NCBI RefSeq assembly: GCF_019931195.1
Contig: NZ_JAIOUO010000002.1
Coordinates: 992,001 to 1,056,000 of the forward strand
Direction: 5' to 3'
Source: Marinobacter sp. F4216
GTDB taxonomy: Bacteria; Pseudomonadota; Gammaproteobacteria; Pseudomonadales; Oleiphilaceae
DNA length: 64,000 nucleotides
In this document: positions 42,743-51,671 of the stretch, in pieces
How positions within the stretch are numbered: the stretch's first letter is position 1
Layout: each line of letters opens with the position of its first letter
Made by a program: the position numbers and the translations under genes
The notes under the pieces: model-generated
Databases searched by the model: none
Told to the model about the DNA's origin: nothing
What the model saw: only the letters and a program-made list of their open reading frames with translations

Positions 42743-43266
42743 AGTTCGTCCTCATCGCCCGGTTTGCGCCATTCAACATCGGAGAATCCGTCTGAGGCAA
42801 GTACGTGCACGTAATCCGAATCCCTGCCGATGTTAAATTCCAGCTCGAACGGGGTCGACTCGCCGCTTGAGAAAAACATCAAATCTGGCTGGATCGTGTC
42901 ATTATCGGAAGATAGGGATGAGGCCTCGTTTTCGCTGAACCGGGTTACGACCATCCAGTCGGGGAAGGTGCGAGCCCGGAATAGGCGTTCATCTGAAGGC
43001 GTCCATTCATCTTTTTCGTCGTCATACAGGAAAAACTGGTATCCCTCTGACTCGATTTGAAGACCAAGTTCCGCGTTATTCAGGATCGCCTGTTCGGACG
43101 CCGTCTGCATCAACAGGTACAGTTCCCGAACTTCCCCCTCAAGTTCCCTCTGCTGAGAGCCACCGCCAAGTGTCATTACGGCCAGAGAGGCCAGAAGCCC
43201 GACAACAACCAGGACAACCAGTATCTCTATTAACGTGAAGCCGTAATGACGTTTCCCCGGCGGCAC
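42739..43266 (-). CDS. gspH: type II secretion pseudopilin GspH
   Basis: A 175-residue minor pseudopilin. The leader ends YG before FTLIEILVVLVVVGLLASLA. The globular part is acidic, and contains LLMQTASEQAILNNAELGLQ, similar to GspH/FimT domains. It sits six bases after gspG and overlaps gspI. Confidence 0.9.
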   Translation of the reverse strand: MPPGKRHYGFTLIEILVVLVVVGLLASLAVMTLGGGSQQRELEGEVRELYLLMQTASEQAILNNAELGLQIESEGYQFFLYDDEKDEWTPSDERLFRARTFPDWMVVTRFSENEASSLSSDNDTIQPDLMFFSSGESTPFELEFNIGRDSDYVHVLASDGFSDVEWRKPGDEDEL

Positions 43267-43272
43267 AATCGA

Positions 43273-43743
43273 TTATTCCTTGGTTTCCCACACGGTGATG
43301 TCGGCGGCATCGCCCTCACCGCCTTCCTGGCCGTCTGCACCGTAGGAGTAAAGGTCGTATGGGCCTTCAGTGCCCGGGCTCACGTACTGGTACTCGGCAC
43401 CCCAGGGGTCTTCCGGCACGCTCTTCAGGTAACCGTCAGGATTCCAGTTTTTGGGTTCGGGGCTGCCACTAGGTTTGGTGACCAGTGCTTCGAGGCCCTG
43501 CTGGGTGGAGGGGTATTGGCTGTTATCCAGCCGGTAAAGATCCAGTGCATTAGCAATATTGCTGAGTTGCGTTTCAGCAACCGTTACTTTGGCCTGGTCA
43601 CTACGGCCCATGATGTTCGGGGCGACGATGGCCACCAGAAGACCAAGAATGACCATGACCACCATGATTTCAATAAGCGTAAAGCCCTGCTGTCGGGCTG
43701 ATCGTGCAGTTCCTTTTCCGGTCATCACTGTTTTACTCGTCAT
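43273..43743 (-). CDS. gspG: type II secretion major pseudopilin GspG
   Basis: A 156-residue major pseudopilin, the repeating subunit of the pseudopilus. A rather long leader of about 20 residues ends QQG before FTLIEIMVVMVILGLLVAIV. The body has the GspG blocks LYRLDNSQYPSTQQGLEALV and DPWGAEYQYVSPG, with calcium-binding acidic residues near the C-terminus. AAGGA precedes ATG 43743; ATG 43725 is possible. A 50-base gap separates it from gspF. Confidence 0.95.
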   Translation of the reverse strand: MTSKTVMTGKGTARSARQQGFTLIEIMVVMVILGLLVAIVAPNIMGRSDQAKVTVAETQLSNIANALDLYRLDNSQYPSTQQGLEALVTKPSGSPEPKNWNPDGYLKSVPEDPWGAEYQYVSPGTEGPYDLYSYGADGQEGGEGDAADITVWETKE

Positions 43744-43793
43744 TGGTTTACGGTCCTTTCTCTTTCTGTCTGTTGAGTCAGCCTCCGCAAGGC

Positions 43794-45005
43794 CTAACCC
43801 ACCAGATTACTCATATTAAGTATTGGCAGCATGATGGCCAGTACGATGATCAAAACCACCACGCCCATAACCAAAAGCATCAGCGGCTCGAAGAGGCCGA
43901 CAATGGCCGCTATTTTGGACTGAAGTGTGTTCTCCTGCATCCTGGCGGTCCGCTCCAGCATATCATCGAGTTCCCCGCTGGCCTCTCCGCTGGCAATCAT
44001 GTGTAGCATCATGGGCGGGAAATACCCGGTCTGATCCAGTGATCGATGCAGTGAGCCGCCCTCGCTAACCGATTTTGCCGCTGAGCGGAGTTCCCCCCGG
44101 AGGAAATCGTTGGAAAGCACCTCGCCGGCAATGCGCATGGCCTCAACCAGGGGGACCCCGCTCGTTGTCAGAATGCTGAGGGTACTGGCGTACCGGGCCG
44201 TATTCACGCCCCTCACCATGCCCGAGAACAAAGGCATATGGAGCAGGCTCTTATGAAAACGTTCCCGGAAAGCGGGTTTTCGAAGCGCCACCCGAAAGGC
44301 GATGAAGGCAATGATCAGCAAAATCAGAAGGTAAATGCCGTAGTCAGCCAGAAACTCAGACACCGAAAGCATGGCCATCGTCAGCGCCGGCAACTCCTGT
44401 CCCTGCTTGAGAAATACGTCAATGATGTCCGGCACAACGTATGTCAGAAGGAACACGACGATGGCGATCGCCACGATGCTCAGAATGATGGGGTAAATAG
44501 CCGCCAGCTGAATTTTCTGCCGGGCTTCCTGGCGCCCTTCTGTGTAATCCGCCAGCCGGTTCAACACCAGGTCCAGGTGCCCGGCGTGCTCACCTGCCGC
44601 AACCGTAGAGCGGTAAAGGCGCGGAAAGGCGCGGGGAAACTCCCCCAGGCTGTCCGCCAGGCTATAGCCCTCCATAACCTTTGCCCGTATGGCAATGAGC
44701 ATACTGCGAATGCGCGGTTTGGTGGATTGCTGAGCCGCAGCCGACAGTGCCTGTTCAATGGGGATGCCAGACTGAATCAGCGTTGCCAGTTGACGGGTAA
44801 CGAGGGCAAGATCAGCCGCTGCCAAACCACCCCGGCTACTGAGAGGGTTCGAGCGGGCCTGCTTTTGGGCTGCAGGCTCTACCGATAGCGGGGTGAGTCC
44901 TTTTTCACGAAGTTGCTGGCGAACAGCCCTTGCTGCATCACCTTCCAGCACACCCTGCCTTTGTTTTCCTCGGGAATCCAGGGCCTTGTATTCGTATGCG
45001 GGCAT
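43794..45005 (-). CDS. gspF: type II secretion inner-membrane platform protein GspF
   Basis: A 403-residue polytopic protein with two repeated cytoplasmic helical domains and three membrane helices (about residues 170-195, 220-240, 375-400). The N-terminal PAYEYKALDSRGKQRQGVLE and the PLVEAMRIAGEVLSN block are GspF signatures. It contacts GspE and GspL. Three bases separate it from gspE upstream. Confidence 0.95.
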   Translation of the reverse strand: MPAYEYKALDSRGKQRQGVLEGDAARAVRQQLREKGLTPLSVEPAAQKQARSNPLSSRGGLAAADLALVTRQLATLIQSGIPIEQALSAAAQQSTKPRIRSMLIAIRAKVMEGYSLADSLGEFPRAFPRLYRSTVAAGEHAGHLDLVLNRLADYTEGRQEARQKIQLAAIYPIILSIVAIAIVVFLLTYVVPDIIDVFLKQGQELPALTMAMLSVSEFLADYGIYLLILLIIAFIAFRVALRKPAFRERFHKSLLHMPLFSGMVRGVNTARYASTLSILTTSGVPLVEAMRIAGEVLSNDFLRGELRSAAKSVSEGGSLHRSLDQTGYFPPMMLHMIASGEASGELDDMLERTARMQENTLQSKIAAIVGLFEPLMLLVMGVVVLIIVLAIMLPILNMSNLVG

Positions 45006-45008
45006 GGC

Positions 45009-46517
45009 TTATTGGCTCCGGTGGGTAACGCGCAAAACCTCTTCCACGGTGGTCACACCATCCAGAATCTTTCTCACGCCATCGGCGTGAATGCTGGGCC
45101 CGCGCCGGCGGGCTTCGTGTTCAAGCTCAAGCTCCCCAGCCCGCCTATGGATGAGTGCCCGAATCTCTTCGGTCACTTCTACCAGTTCGTAGATACCAAT
45201 ACGCCCCCGGTACCCGAGATCATTGCAATGCTCGCAGCCCTTGGATTTGTAAATGGTCGGGGGAAGCTCCGGATCCAATTGCAAAAACTCGCAATGCTCA
45301 CGGGTCGGCGTGTAGGGTTCCCGACATTCCTTGCAAAGTACCCGAACCAGGCGCTGGGCGACGATGCCTACCAGAGAGGAGGAAATCAGGAAGGGTTCAA
45401 TGCCCATGTCCATCAACCGCGTGATCGCGCCAACGGCGGAGTTTGTGTGCAGGGTCGACAGTACCAGGTGTCCCGTCAGACTGGCCTGCACAGCAATTTC
45501 ACCGGTCTCCAGGTCACGGATCTCACCGATCATCACCACATCCGGATCTTGCCGCAGAATGGCCCGAAGTCCTCTGGCGAAGGTCATGTCCACCTTGGCG
45601 TTAACCTGGGTCTGACCAATGCCCGGCAGGTCGTACTCGATGGGATCCTCGACCGTCAGGATGTTGCGGGTGCGGTCATTAATTTCCTGAAGCGACGCAT
45701 ACAGTGTGGTGGATTTACCGGAACCCGTGGGACCGGTGACCAGCAAGATGCCGTAAGGTCGCTTGATCAGTTTACGCAGGACTTTCAGATCGTCGCCGGT
45801 CATACCCAGCGACTCGAGGCGAATCGCGCCCGCCTGCTTATCCAGCAGACGTAGCACTACCCGCTCGCCATTTGATGAGGGCATGGTGGATACCCGGATA
45901 TCCACCTCCCGGCCAGCGACACGCAAGGCGATACGCCCGTCCTGGGGAACCCGCTTTTCGGCAATATCGAGTTTCGCCATAACCTTGATGCGCGAGACCA
46001 GCAATGGAGCGAGTGCGCGCTTTGGCTGAACCACCTCGCGAAGCACGCCATCAACCCGGAAACGAACGACCAGGCGCTTTTCGTAGGTCTCGATGTGAAC
46101 GTCCGACGCGCTGGATTTCACCGCCTCGGTCAGGATGGCATTGATCAGGCGGATAATAGGGGCATCGTCTTCCTGCTCAAGCAGATCCTCGGTTTCAGGC
46201 ACCGACTCGGCGAGGGACGCCAGATCCATATCATCACCGATACCCTCCACCATTTGCATGGCTTCCGCGGAATCGTTCTGGTACGCCGCATTGAGGGCGT
46301 GATCAAAGTGATCTGGATCGATCGTCGAGAATTTTGCCCGACCACCGCTTACCCGATTGGCCTCGGCCAGCGCAGAATGAGATGCACCGGGACGCACGAG
46401 TATGACTGCCTCACCTTCCTCTGAGCGGGTAAGAATGACACCGTTGCGTTTGGCAAAGGTGAAAGGAAGACGGCCGAGAGGAGCCTCCTGCTGCTGGGTG
46501 TCGGTTTCTGTAGTCAA
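45009..46517 (-). CDS. gspE: type II secretion ATPase GspE
   Basis: Cytoplasmic hexameric ATPase that drives pseudopilus assembly. Walker A is [10 protein letters not shown], followed by the Asp box and Walker B region ([12 protein letters not shown]) and the His box of the family. A zinc-binding CxxC pair occurs near the C-terminus (CKEC, CEHC). I place the start at TTG 46517 ([10 protein letters not shown]), preceded by GGGAAAGACC; the frame is open to ATG 46595 but those codons look like the divergent promoter region. That gives 502 residues. It begins the minus-strand gspEFGHIJKLM operon. Confidence 0.93.
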   Translation of the reverse strand: MTTETDTQQQEAPLGRLPFTFAKRNGVILTRSEEGEAVILVRPGASHSALAEANRVSGGRAKFSTIDPDHFDHALNAAYQNDSAEAMQMVEGIGDDMDLASLAESVPETEDLLEQEDDAPIIRLINAILTEAVKSSASDVHIETYEKRLVVRFRVDGVLREVVQPKRALAPLLVSRIKVMAKLDIAEKRVPQDGRIALRVAGREVDIRVSTMPSSNGERVVLRLLDKQAGAIRLESLGMTGDDLKVLRKLIKRPYGILLVTGPTGSGKSTTLYASLQEINDRTRNILTVEDPIEYDLPGIGQTQVNAKVDMTFARGLRAILRQDPDVVMIGEIRDLETGEIAVQASLTGHLVLSTLHTNSAVGAITRLMDMGIEPFLISSSLVGIVAQRLVRVLCKECREPYTPTREHCEFLQLDPELPPTIYKSKGCEHCNDLGYRGRIGIYELVEVTEEIRALIHRRAGELELEHEARRRGPSIHADGVRKILDGVTTVEEVLRVTHRSQ

Positions 46518-46683
46518 GGTCTTTCCCGGTATAAAATTCTTATGGGATTCAAAGAATTCAGAAAGGCTACCACAGGAATGGGAACCGCTGAACAACTCTA
46601 TACACTATACTGCGATTTATGGTTTGCAGTTTGATAACCTGTGAGCCTTTTACAGGCTCACCGCATTAACATCAGGATAATCA

Positions 46684-47346
46684 ATGCCCGTACAAAACGA
46701 ACGACTCCCGCTCCTGTTAGCCATTTTAGCGGGTGGCGCCATGCTTGGTGTGACCGCCTGGCAAGGATATAGTTTCTGGCAATCAACCCAGCAGGAGATA
46801 GTCGATCCATCCGGGCAAGACAGCATGAACTCGTCTCAGGAGCGTCGTGAACCACCGGAAGTCAACCTGGCCTCACTGGAGCTATTCGGGACGGCCTCCA
46901 AAGAGGGTGAAATCAAAGCGGTCGACACCGAAAACCTGCCCAAAACAAACCTTCGCCTGTTTCTTCGTGGTGTCCTGGCCGCCGATGGCGAGTTCCCGGG
47001 AAGCGCTCTGATTGAAGACTCAAAAGGCAATACGGACGCCTATCTGGTTGGCGATGAGCTGCCCGGGAACGCCAGCCTGCGTTCCGTCCACCCGAACCGG
47101 GTAATCATCGAACGTTCTGGAAAACTCGAGAACCTCTTTTTCCCTGAAGACGATAACCGTTCCGGCCTGTCTGTCGCGTCCAACAACAGTGCGCCGCCCT
47201 CTCGCTCATCCACCCAAAACTCGCAACCATCTCCCACACAATCCACGTCACAGCCGAGCAATAACCAAAACGACCAGCAACGGCGTGAAGAAATCCGGCG
47301 CCGTCTGGAGCAGTTACGGGAACGGCTGCGGAACAACAGTAACTGA
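46684..47346 (+). CDS. gspC: type II secretion inner-membrane protein GspC
   Basis: A 220-residue bitopic protein linking the inner platform to the GspD secretin. One membrane helix (PLLLAILAGGAMLGVTAW, about residues 8-26) is followed by the HR domain (TNLRLFLRGVLAADG and YLVGDELPGNASLRSVHPNRVIIER). There is no PDZ domain; instead a Ser/Gln/Asn/Arg-rich tail ends in a short charged helix. It is transcribed divergently from gspE. AGGATAATCA precedes ATG 46684. gspD, usually the next gene, is replaced by a LapG-like gene nine bases later. Confidence 0.9.
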   Translation: MPVQNERLPLLLAILAGGAMLGVTAWQGYSFWQSTQQEIVDPSGQDSMNSSQERREPPEVNLASLELFGTASKEGEIKAVDTENLPKTNLRLFLRGVLAADGEFPGSALIEDSKGNTDAYLVGDELPGNASLRSVHPNRVIIERSGKLENLFFPEDDNRSGLSVASNNSAPPSRSSTQNSQPSPTQSTSQPSNNQNDQQRREEIRRRLEQLRERLRNNSN

Positions 47347-47354
47347 GGCCAGAG

Positions 47355-48014
47355 ATGAGCACGGCCGCGTTGCAAGCGCCCCGCCGTGCCAGACTATTGC
47401 CCGTGCTTATGCTGTTCGCAGCACTGGCCAGTGCCATCGAAATCACTACCCGTTTAGTAAATTACGTACAGGAAGAATTTGGTGACGAGGCAGCAGAGCG
47501 CCTGGAGAACTGGCAGCGATTGAACACCCTCGCCCAGAATGCACCGGTTAAGCGACAGCTAAAGCTGGTGAATACTTTTTTTAACCGGGTGAAATTTGTC
47601 AGTGACATTCACCACTGGGGCGAGGAAGACTACTGGGCCACGCCTATCGAGTTGCTGGCCACAAACGGCGGGGATTGTGAGGACTTTTCAATCGCAAAAT
47701 ACCTGACCCTCAAAGCCCTGGGGGTACCGGATGACCAGCTCAGAATCGTCTACGTTAAGGCACTTGAGCTGAACCAGGCCCACATGGTGCTAGCCTGGTA
47801 CGAACAGCCAGACAGCGATCCGCTGATTCTCGACAATCTGATAAACGACATCAAACCTGCGTCACAACGGTCTGATCTGGAACCCGTTTACAGCTTTAAC
47901 GGCGATGGTCTCTGGCTCACCAAGTCAGGCGGTGACGAACGAATTGGTGAGCCGGAAAAACTCAAGCGGTGGCAGGCGCTGAATGAGCGGCTGACGGAAT
48001 CGCTGAATCTCTGA
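47355..48014 (+). CDS. lapG: LapG-like periplasmic transglutaminase-fold cysteine protease
   Basis: A 219-residue bacterial transglutaminase-like cysteine protease. A signal/anchor hydrophobic segment lies at residues 12-27. The catalytic triad is visible: cysteine in NGGDCEDFSI, histidine in NQAHMVLAWY and aspartate in LILDNLIND. In Pseudomonas LapG cleaves the adhesin LapA when the LapD receptor is inactive; LapD is not in this window. Its close spacing to gspC is unusual and suggests co-transcription. The target adhesin is not visible here. Confidence 0.87.
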   Translation: MSTAALQAPRRARLLPVLMLFAALASAIEITTRLVNYVQEEFGDEAAERLENWQRLNTLAQNAPVKRQLKLVNTFFNRVKFVSDIHHWGEEDYWATPIELLATNGGDCEDFSIAKYLTLKALGVPDDQLRIVYVKALELNQAHMVLAWYEQPDSDPLILDNLINDIKPASQRSDLEPVYSFNGDGLWLTKSGGDERIGEPEKLKRWQALNERLTESLNL

Positions 48015-48101
48015 CGACTCGGAGTTGGAGCAGGTTTGCCGCCTCCCCATTGACCACACATCTGCCCCGCCACCTCATTCAACTCCCAGCCAGCTCTGCC
48101 C

Positions 48102-50294
48102 CTAGAGGCTCACACCCGCCAGCCTGGCACGAGCCGTGTGCAGTTTTTTATAGCTCTCAACCAGCCGGAGGTGTTTTTCCAGCCCTTCCAGGCGCAGGTT
48201 GGTTGGTGTCAGCCCGTAAAAGCGGACATCGCCTGTCACAGAGCCAATAGCGGCGTCAAGCTTCTCATCACCAAACATTCGACGCAGATTGGCTTCGTAA
48301 TCCTCCAGCTTCAAGTCCTCATCGAGGACGATTTCGAGAATCGCATTCATGGCCTGGTAGAACAGGCCTCGCTCGACGGTGTTGTCGTTGAATTGCAAGA
48401 ACGCTTCTACCCGTTCCAGTGCTTCCTCATGCTGTTTCAGCGCCAGATTTATCAACAGTTTCAGCTCAAGAACCGTCAGCTGCCCCCACACGGTGTTCTC
48501 GTCGAACTCAATGCCAATCAGGGTGATGATATCGGTGTAGTCGTCAATCTGGCTTTCCTCCAGACGATCGAGCAGCCCTTGCAGCTGATCGTCCGCCAGA
48601 GAATGCAGATTGAGAATGTCAGCCCGGTAATCCAGTGCCTTGTTGGTGTTGTCCCAAACCAGGTCTTCAACCGGGTAAACTTCGGAATACCCCGGAACCA
48701 GTATCCGGCAGGCGGGCGCCCCCAGCTCTTCGTAAACTGCAACGTACGCTTCCTTACCCTGCTCACTCAGGATAGAGAACAAGGTTTCCGCTTCTTCTTC
48801 ATTGGTCCCGGAGAAATCCCACTCGCTGAATTCATAGTCGGATTTCGCACTGAAAAACCGCCACGACACCACGCCGGTGGAATCAATAAAGTGCTCCACG
48901 AAGTTATTGGGTTCCGAAATCGCCAGGCTGTTGAACGTGGGCGGCGGAACATCGTTGAGGCCCTCGAAGCTTCGCCCCTGAAGCAATTCAGTCAGGCTTC
49001 TCTCGAGGGCAACCGCCATGCTGGGGTGCGCCCCGAACGAGGCAAACACACCGCCCGTACGCGGATTCATAAGCGTTACGCAGGCAACCGGGAACTGGCC
49101 ACCCAGCGACGCATCCTTCACCAATACGGGGAATCCTTGGGCCTCCAGTGCGCGAATACCTTCCACCAGATCGGGGTATTTATCCAGCACCTCCTGTGGC
49201 ACGTCCGGCAGTGCGATTTCCTCTTCAATAATCTGACGCTTCACGGCGCGTTCAAAAATCTCGGACAGACACTGAACCTGCGCTTCGTACACCGTGTTGC
49301 CCGCGCTCATGCCGTTGCTGAGAAACAGGTTCTCAATCAAGTTGGAGGGGAAATACACCGTCTCACCGTCAGAACGTCGCGTGAACGGAAGTGCACAGAT
49401 CCCGCGCTCGGTATTGCCTGAATTGGTGTCGATCAGGTTTGACCCGCCCAACTCACCATCCGGGTTGTAAATCGGCAGACAGTAGTCGTCCAATATCCCG
49501 TCCGGCAGTTCGTCATCGGGGCCCGGCTGGAACCAGCGTTCGTCGGGGTAATGAACAAACGGAGCATTGGCAATCTCTTCCCCGAAATACTGGTCGTTGT
49601 AGAAGAAGTTGCAGTTCAGGCGCTCGATGAATTCCCCGAGCGCGGAGCACAAGGCGCTTTCCTTGGTGGCGCCCTTGCCGTTGGTAAAACACATTGGTGA
49701 AGCCGCGTCCCGGATGTGCAGGGACCAGACGTGGGGAACAATATTCCGCCAGGACGCAATCTCGATTTTCATCCCCAGGTCTTCGAGAATCTTCGTCATG
49801 TTGGCAATGGTCTGCTCCAGCGGCAGGTCCTTACCCTCGATAAACGTGCGGTGTTCACCGTCTGGCTCAACCATCAGCAGTGCCTGGGCGTCTTCATCCA
49901 GGCTCTCAACCACCTCAATCTGGAAATCAGGCCCGGTCTGAACAACCTTTTTGACGGTGCAGCGATCTATTGAGCGAAGAATTCCCTGCCGATCTTTCTC
50001 GGAAATATCCTCTGGCAACTCCACCTGGATCCGGAAAATCTGGTTATAGCGATTGTCCGGATCAACGATGTTGTTCTGGGACAGGCGGATATTTTCCGTC
50101 GGGATGTCCCGAGCGAGGCAATACACCCGCACGAAGTAGGCGGCACACAGAGCCGACGATGCCAGGAAATAATCAAAGGGGCTGGGAGCTGAGCCGTCGC
50201 CCTTGTAGCGAATGGGCTGATCCGTAATGACGGTGAAGTCGTCAAACTTGGCTTCAAGCCTGAGATTGTCGAGAAAGTTAACTTTGATTTCCAT
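48102..50294 (-). CDS. ycaO: OsmC domain-YcaO domain fusion protein
   Basis: A 730-residue fusion. Residues about 1-140 form an OsmC/Ohr-like domain with cysteines in SSALCAAYFVRVY and DRCTVKKVV, the usual peroxidatic/resolving positions. Residues about 160-560 are a YcaO domain (FTNGKGATKESALCSALGEFIERL, later CLSEIFERAVKRQIIEEEIALP) that binds ATP; a helical C-terminal part resembling TPR-like repeats ends the protein. In E. coli YcaO affects RimO-dependent methylthiolation of ribosomal protein S12. The fusion is known in several gammaproteobacteria. ATG 50294 starts the MEIKVNFL of the OsmC domain. It converges on lapG. Confidence 0.9.
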   Translation of the reverse strand: MEIKVNFLDNLRLEAKFDDFTVITDQPIRYKGDGSAPSPFDYFLASSALCAAYFVRVYCLARDIPTENIRLSQNNIVDPDNRYNQIFRIQVELPEDISEKDRQGILRSIDRCTVKKVVQTGPDFQIEVVESLDEDAQALLMVEPDGEHRTFIEGKDLPLEQTIANMTKILEDLGMKIEIASWRNIVPHVWSLHIRDAASPMCFTNGKGATKESALCSALGEFIERLNCNFFYNDQYFGEEIANAPFVHYPDERWFQPGPDDELPDGILDDYCLPIYNPDGELGGSNLIDTNSGNTERGICALPFTRRSDGETVYFPSNLIENLFLSNGMSAGNTVYEAQVQCLSEIFERAVKRQIIEEEIALPDVPQEVLDKYPDLVEGIRALEAQGFPVLVKDASLGGQFPVACVTLMNPRTGGVFASFGAHPSMAVALERSLTELLQGRSFEGLNDVPPPTFNSLAISEPNNFVEHFIDSTGVVSWRFFSAKSDYEFSEWDFSGTNEEEAETLFSILSEQGKEAYVAVYEELGAPACRILVPGYSEVYPVEDLVWDNTNKALDYRADILNLHSLADDQLQGLLDRLEESQIDDYTDIITLIGIEFDENTVWGQLTVLELKLLINLALKQHEEALERVEAFLQFNDNTVERGLFYQAMNAILEIVLDEDLKLEDYEANLRRMFGDEKLDAAIGSVTGDVRFYGLTPTNLRLEGLEKHLRLVESYKKLHTARARLAGVSL

Positions 50295-50428
50295 GGCGAG
50301 GGCACCCGGTTTGGAGAATTTGGCGGGGTTCGAAAAACAGGGCGGCCATTATCCATTTTTTACGCAGGTTCGTCTTCCGTGAAGGCCACTACGAAACCCC
50401 GCCGTACAGGAGCGTCGCCCCGCCCTGA

Positions 50429-51154
50429 CTAATCGGTTTTCTGGAAGCCAAGGAGCTCACGACCCTCGCCATCGTTCAAAGACAGCTGCGTGCCTTTAAT
50501 GGTGTAGCTGCGAACCTGGTCCAGATTTGCGCCGAACTGCGCCGGAATGCGCATATCGATACAGGCTTTCCTGGTGCTCGCAAGAGGTCCGAATACCAGT
50601 TCTGAAGCGTCAACCCGCTGAATGGCTCCTCGATAATTGTTGCAGCCATCGAACCCCATAACGGCCATGTCGTGCAGGTTCAATTCCATGCGGGGACGCA
50701 TCCGTTCGTTTTCCAGCACCAGCGTTTCGCCGCCGACGCGCTCCAGGACCCAAAGGTCATTGAGCCTCAGCTTGGTGTCTGGTTCTTTGTCGAGGACGCT
50801 CACCAGTGTGTAGCGGATGGACGAGGTATCTGCCGGGCGCTGCTCAGGCGGTATTTCGTCCTCACGAACAATGAGGCGGTAAATGTAGCCGGGCTCGTAC
50901 TCAAAGCCGGCAATATTGTCGTAAAACAACGACCAGCCACCGGGCTCCAGGTCTTCTCCTTTCTGAATCTGAAGGCACTGCATGGGGCCAACACCCACGC
51001 ACTCCTTCTTCAAACTATTCACCCAGTACACCACTTCGTTTTCATTGAGGTCGGCAGTCATGGCTTCATCGACTCCTGTTTCAGCATCCTCTCCCATTGT
51101 CGAGCATCCGGCGAACAACACCGCTAGCAAAACAAAAGCAGCACGTTTATGCAT
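50429..51154 (-). CDS. META/DUF4377-type lipoprotein
   Basis: A 241-residue lipoprotein with lipobox LFAGC after a short signal. Residues about 45-130 match DUF4377-like (VVYWVNSLKKECVGVGPMQCLQIQKG), and the second half is a META (HslJ-like) domain: LNDLWVLERVGGETL, then MGFDGCNNYRGAI and FGPLASTRKAC. Such pairings are found in envelope stress or heat-shock-associated lipoproteins, with function unclear. The start ATG 51154 has AGGAAG seven bases upstream; the much longer open frame upstream is antisense to the VOC and DUF2141-OmpV genes and is rejected. Confidence 0.82.
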   Translation of the reverse strand: MHKRAAFVLLAVLFAGCSTMGEDAETGVDEAMTADLNENEVVYWVNSLKKECVGVGPMQCLQIQKGEDLEPGGWSLFYDNIAGFEYEPGYIYRLIVREDEIPPEQRPADTSSIRYTLVSVLDKEPDTKLRLNDLWVLERVGGETLVLENERMRPRMELNLHDMAVMGFDGCNNYRGAIQRVDASELVFGPLASTRKACIDMRIPAQFGANLDQVRSYTIKGTQLSLNDGEGRELLGFQKTD

Positions 51155-51298
51155 TGTCTTCTTCCTGTTACATTGCTGACGCGATTTAGAAAATCCTAGT
51201 TGGAGCGCCCCCTCATCGCGAATTATTTGCGAAGGGATCTTTTTATAAAGTCGCTCGTAGATAGAACAAACCCCGTAAATAGTCTGGAGAAAACAAAA

Positions 51299-51670
51299 AT
51301 GATTGGATACGTCACCATTGGCGTCAGTGATATGGCTCGTGCGAAGGCCTTTTATACGGAGCTGCTGAGCGACATTGGCGCCAAGGTTCTGCTCGACATG
51401 GATCGCATCGCGTTCCTTGGAAAAAACATGGGCTCCCCGATGCTGGCCGTGTGCATCCCCTACAATCAGGAACCAAACCACCCGGGCAACGGCAACATGT
51501 TTTCGATTCAGCTCCCCGGGAAAGATGCCGTTGACGCGCACTACCGGAAAGCCATTGAGCTGGGCGCAACCTGCGATGGGGAACCCGGTCAGCGGATTCC
51601 AGGACAGTTCTACGGCGCCTATGTCCGGGACCCTGATGGCAACAAACTGGCTTTCTTCCATTTTGGTTAA
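51299..51670 (+). CDS. VOC-family (glyoxalase/bleomycin-resistance-like) protein
   Basis: A 123-residue VOC-fold protein. The first half begins IGYVTIGVSDMARAKAFYTELL and the second ends YVRDPDGNKLAFFHF, with histidine/glutamate positions of the metal site only partly kept. The metabolite is unknown. GGAGA at 51287-51291 fixes ATG 51299. The following DUF2141-OmpV gene begins one base after its stop, so the two may be co-translated. Confidence 0.87.
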   Translation: MIGYVTIGVSDMARAKAFYTELLSDIGAKVLLDMDRIAFLGKNMGSPMLAVCIPYNQEPNHPGNGNMFSIQLPGKDAVDAHYRKAIELGATCDGEPGQRIPGQFYGAYVRDPDGNKLAFFHFG

Positions 51671-51671
51671 G

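Noticed and set aside
46518..46595. ATG start of gspE at 46595
   Set aside because: It would add 26 residues not typical of GspE and cover the divergent promoter; TTG 46517 fits better.
51375..51671. N-terminal extension of the DUF2141-OmpV frame
   Set aside because: It runs in another frame over the VOC gene; a signal peptide begins with ATG 51672.
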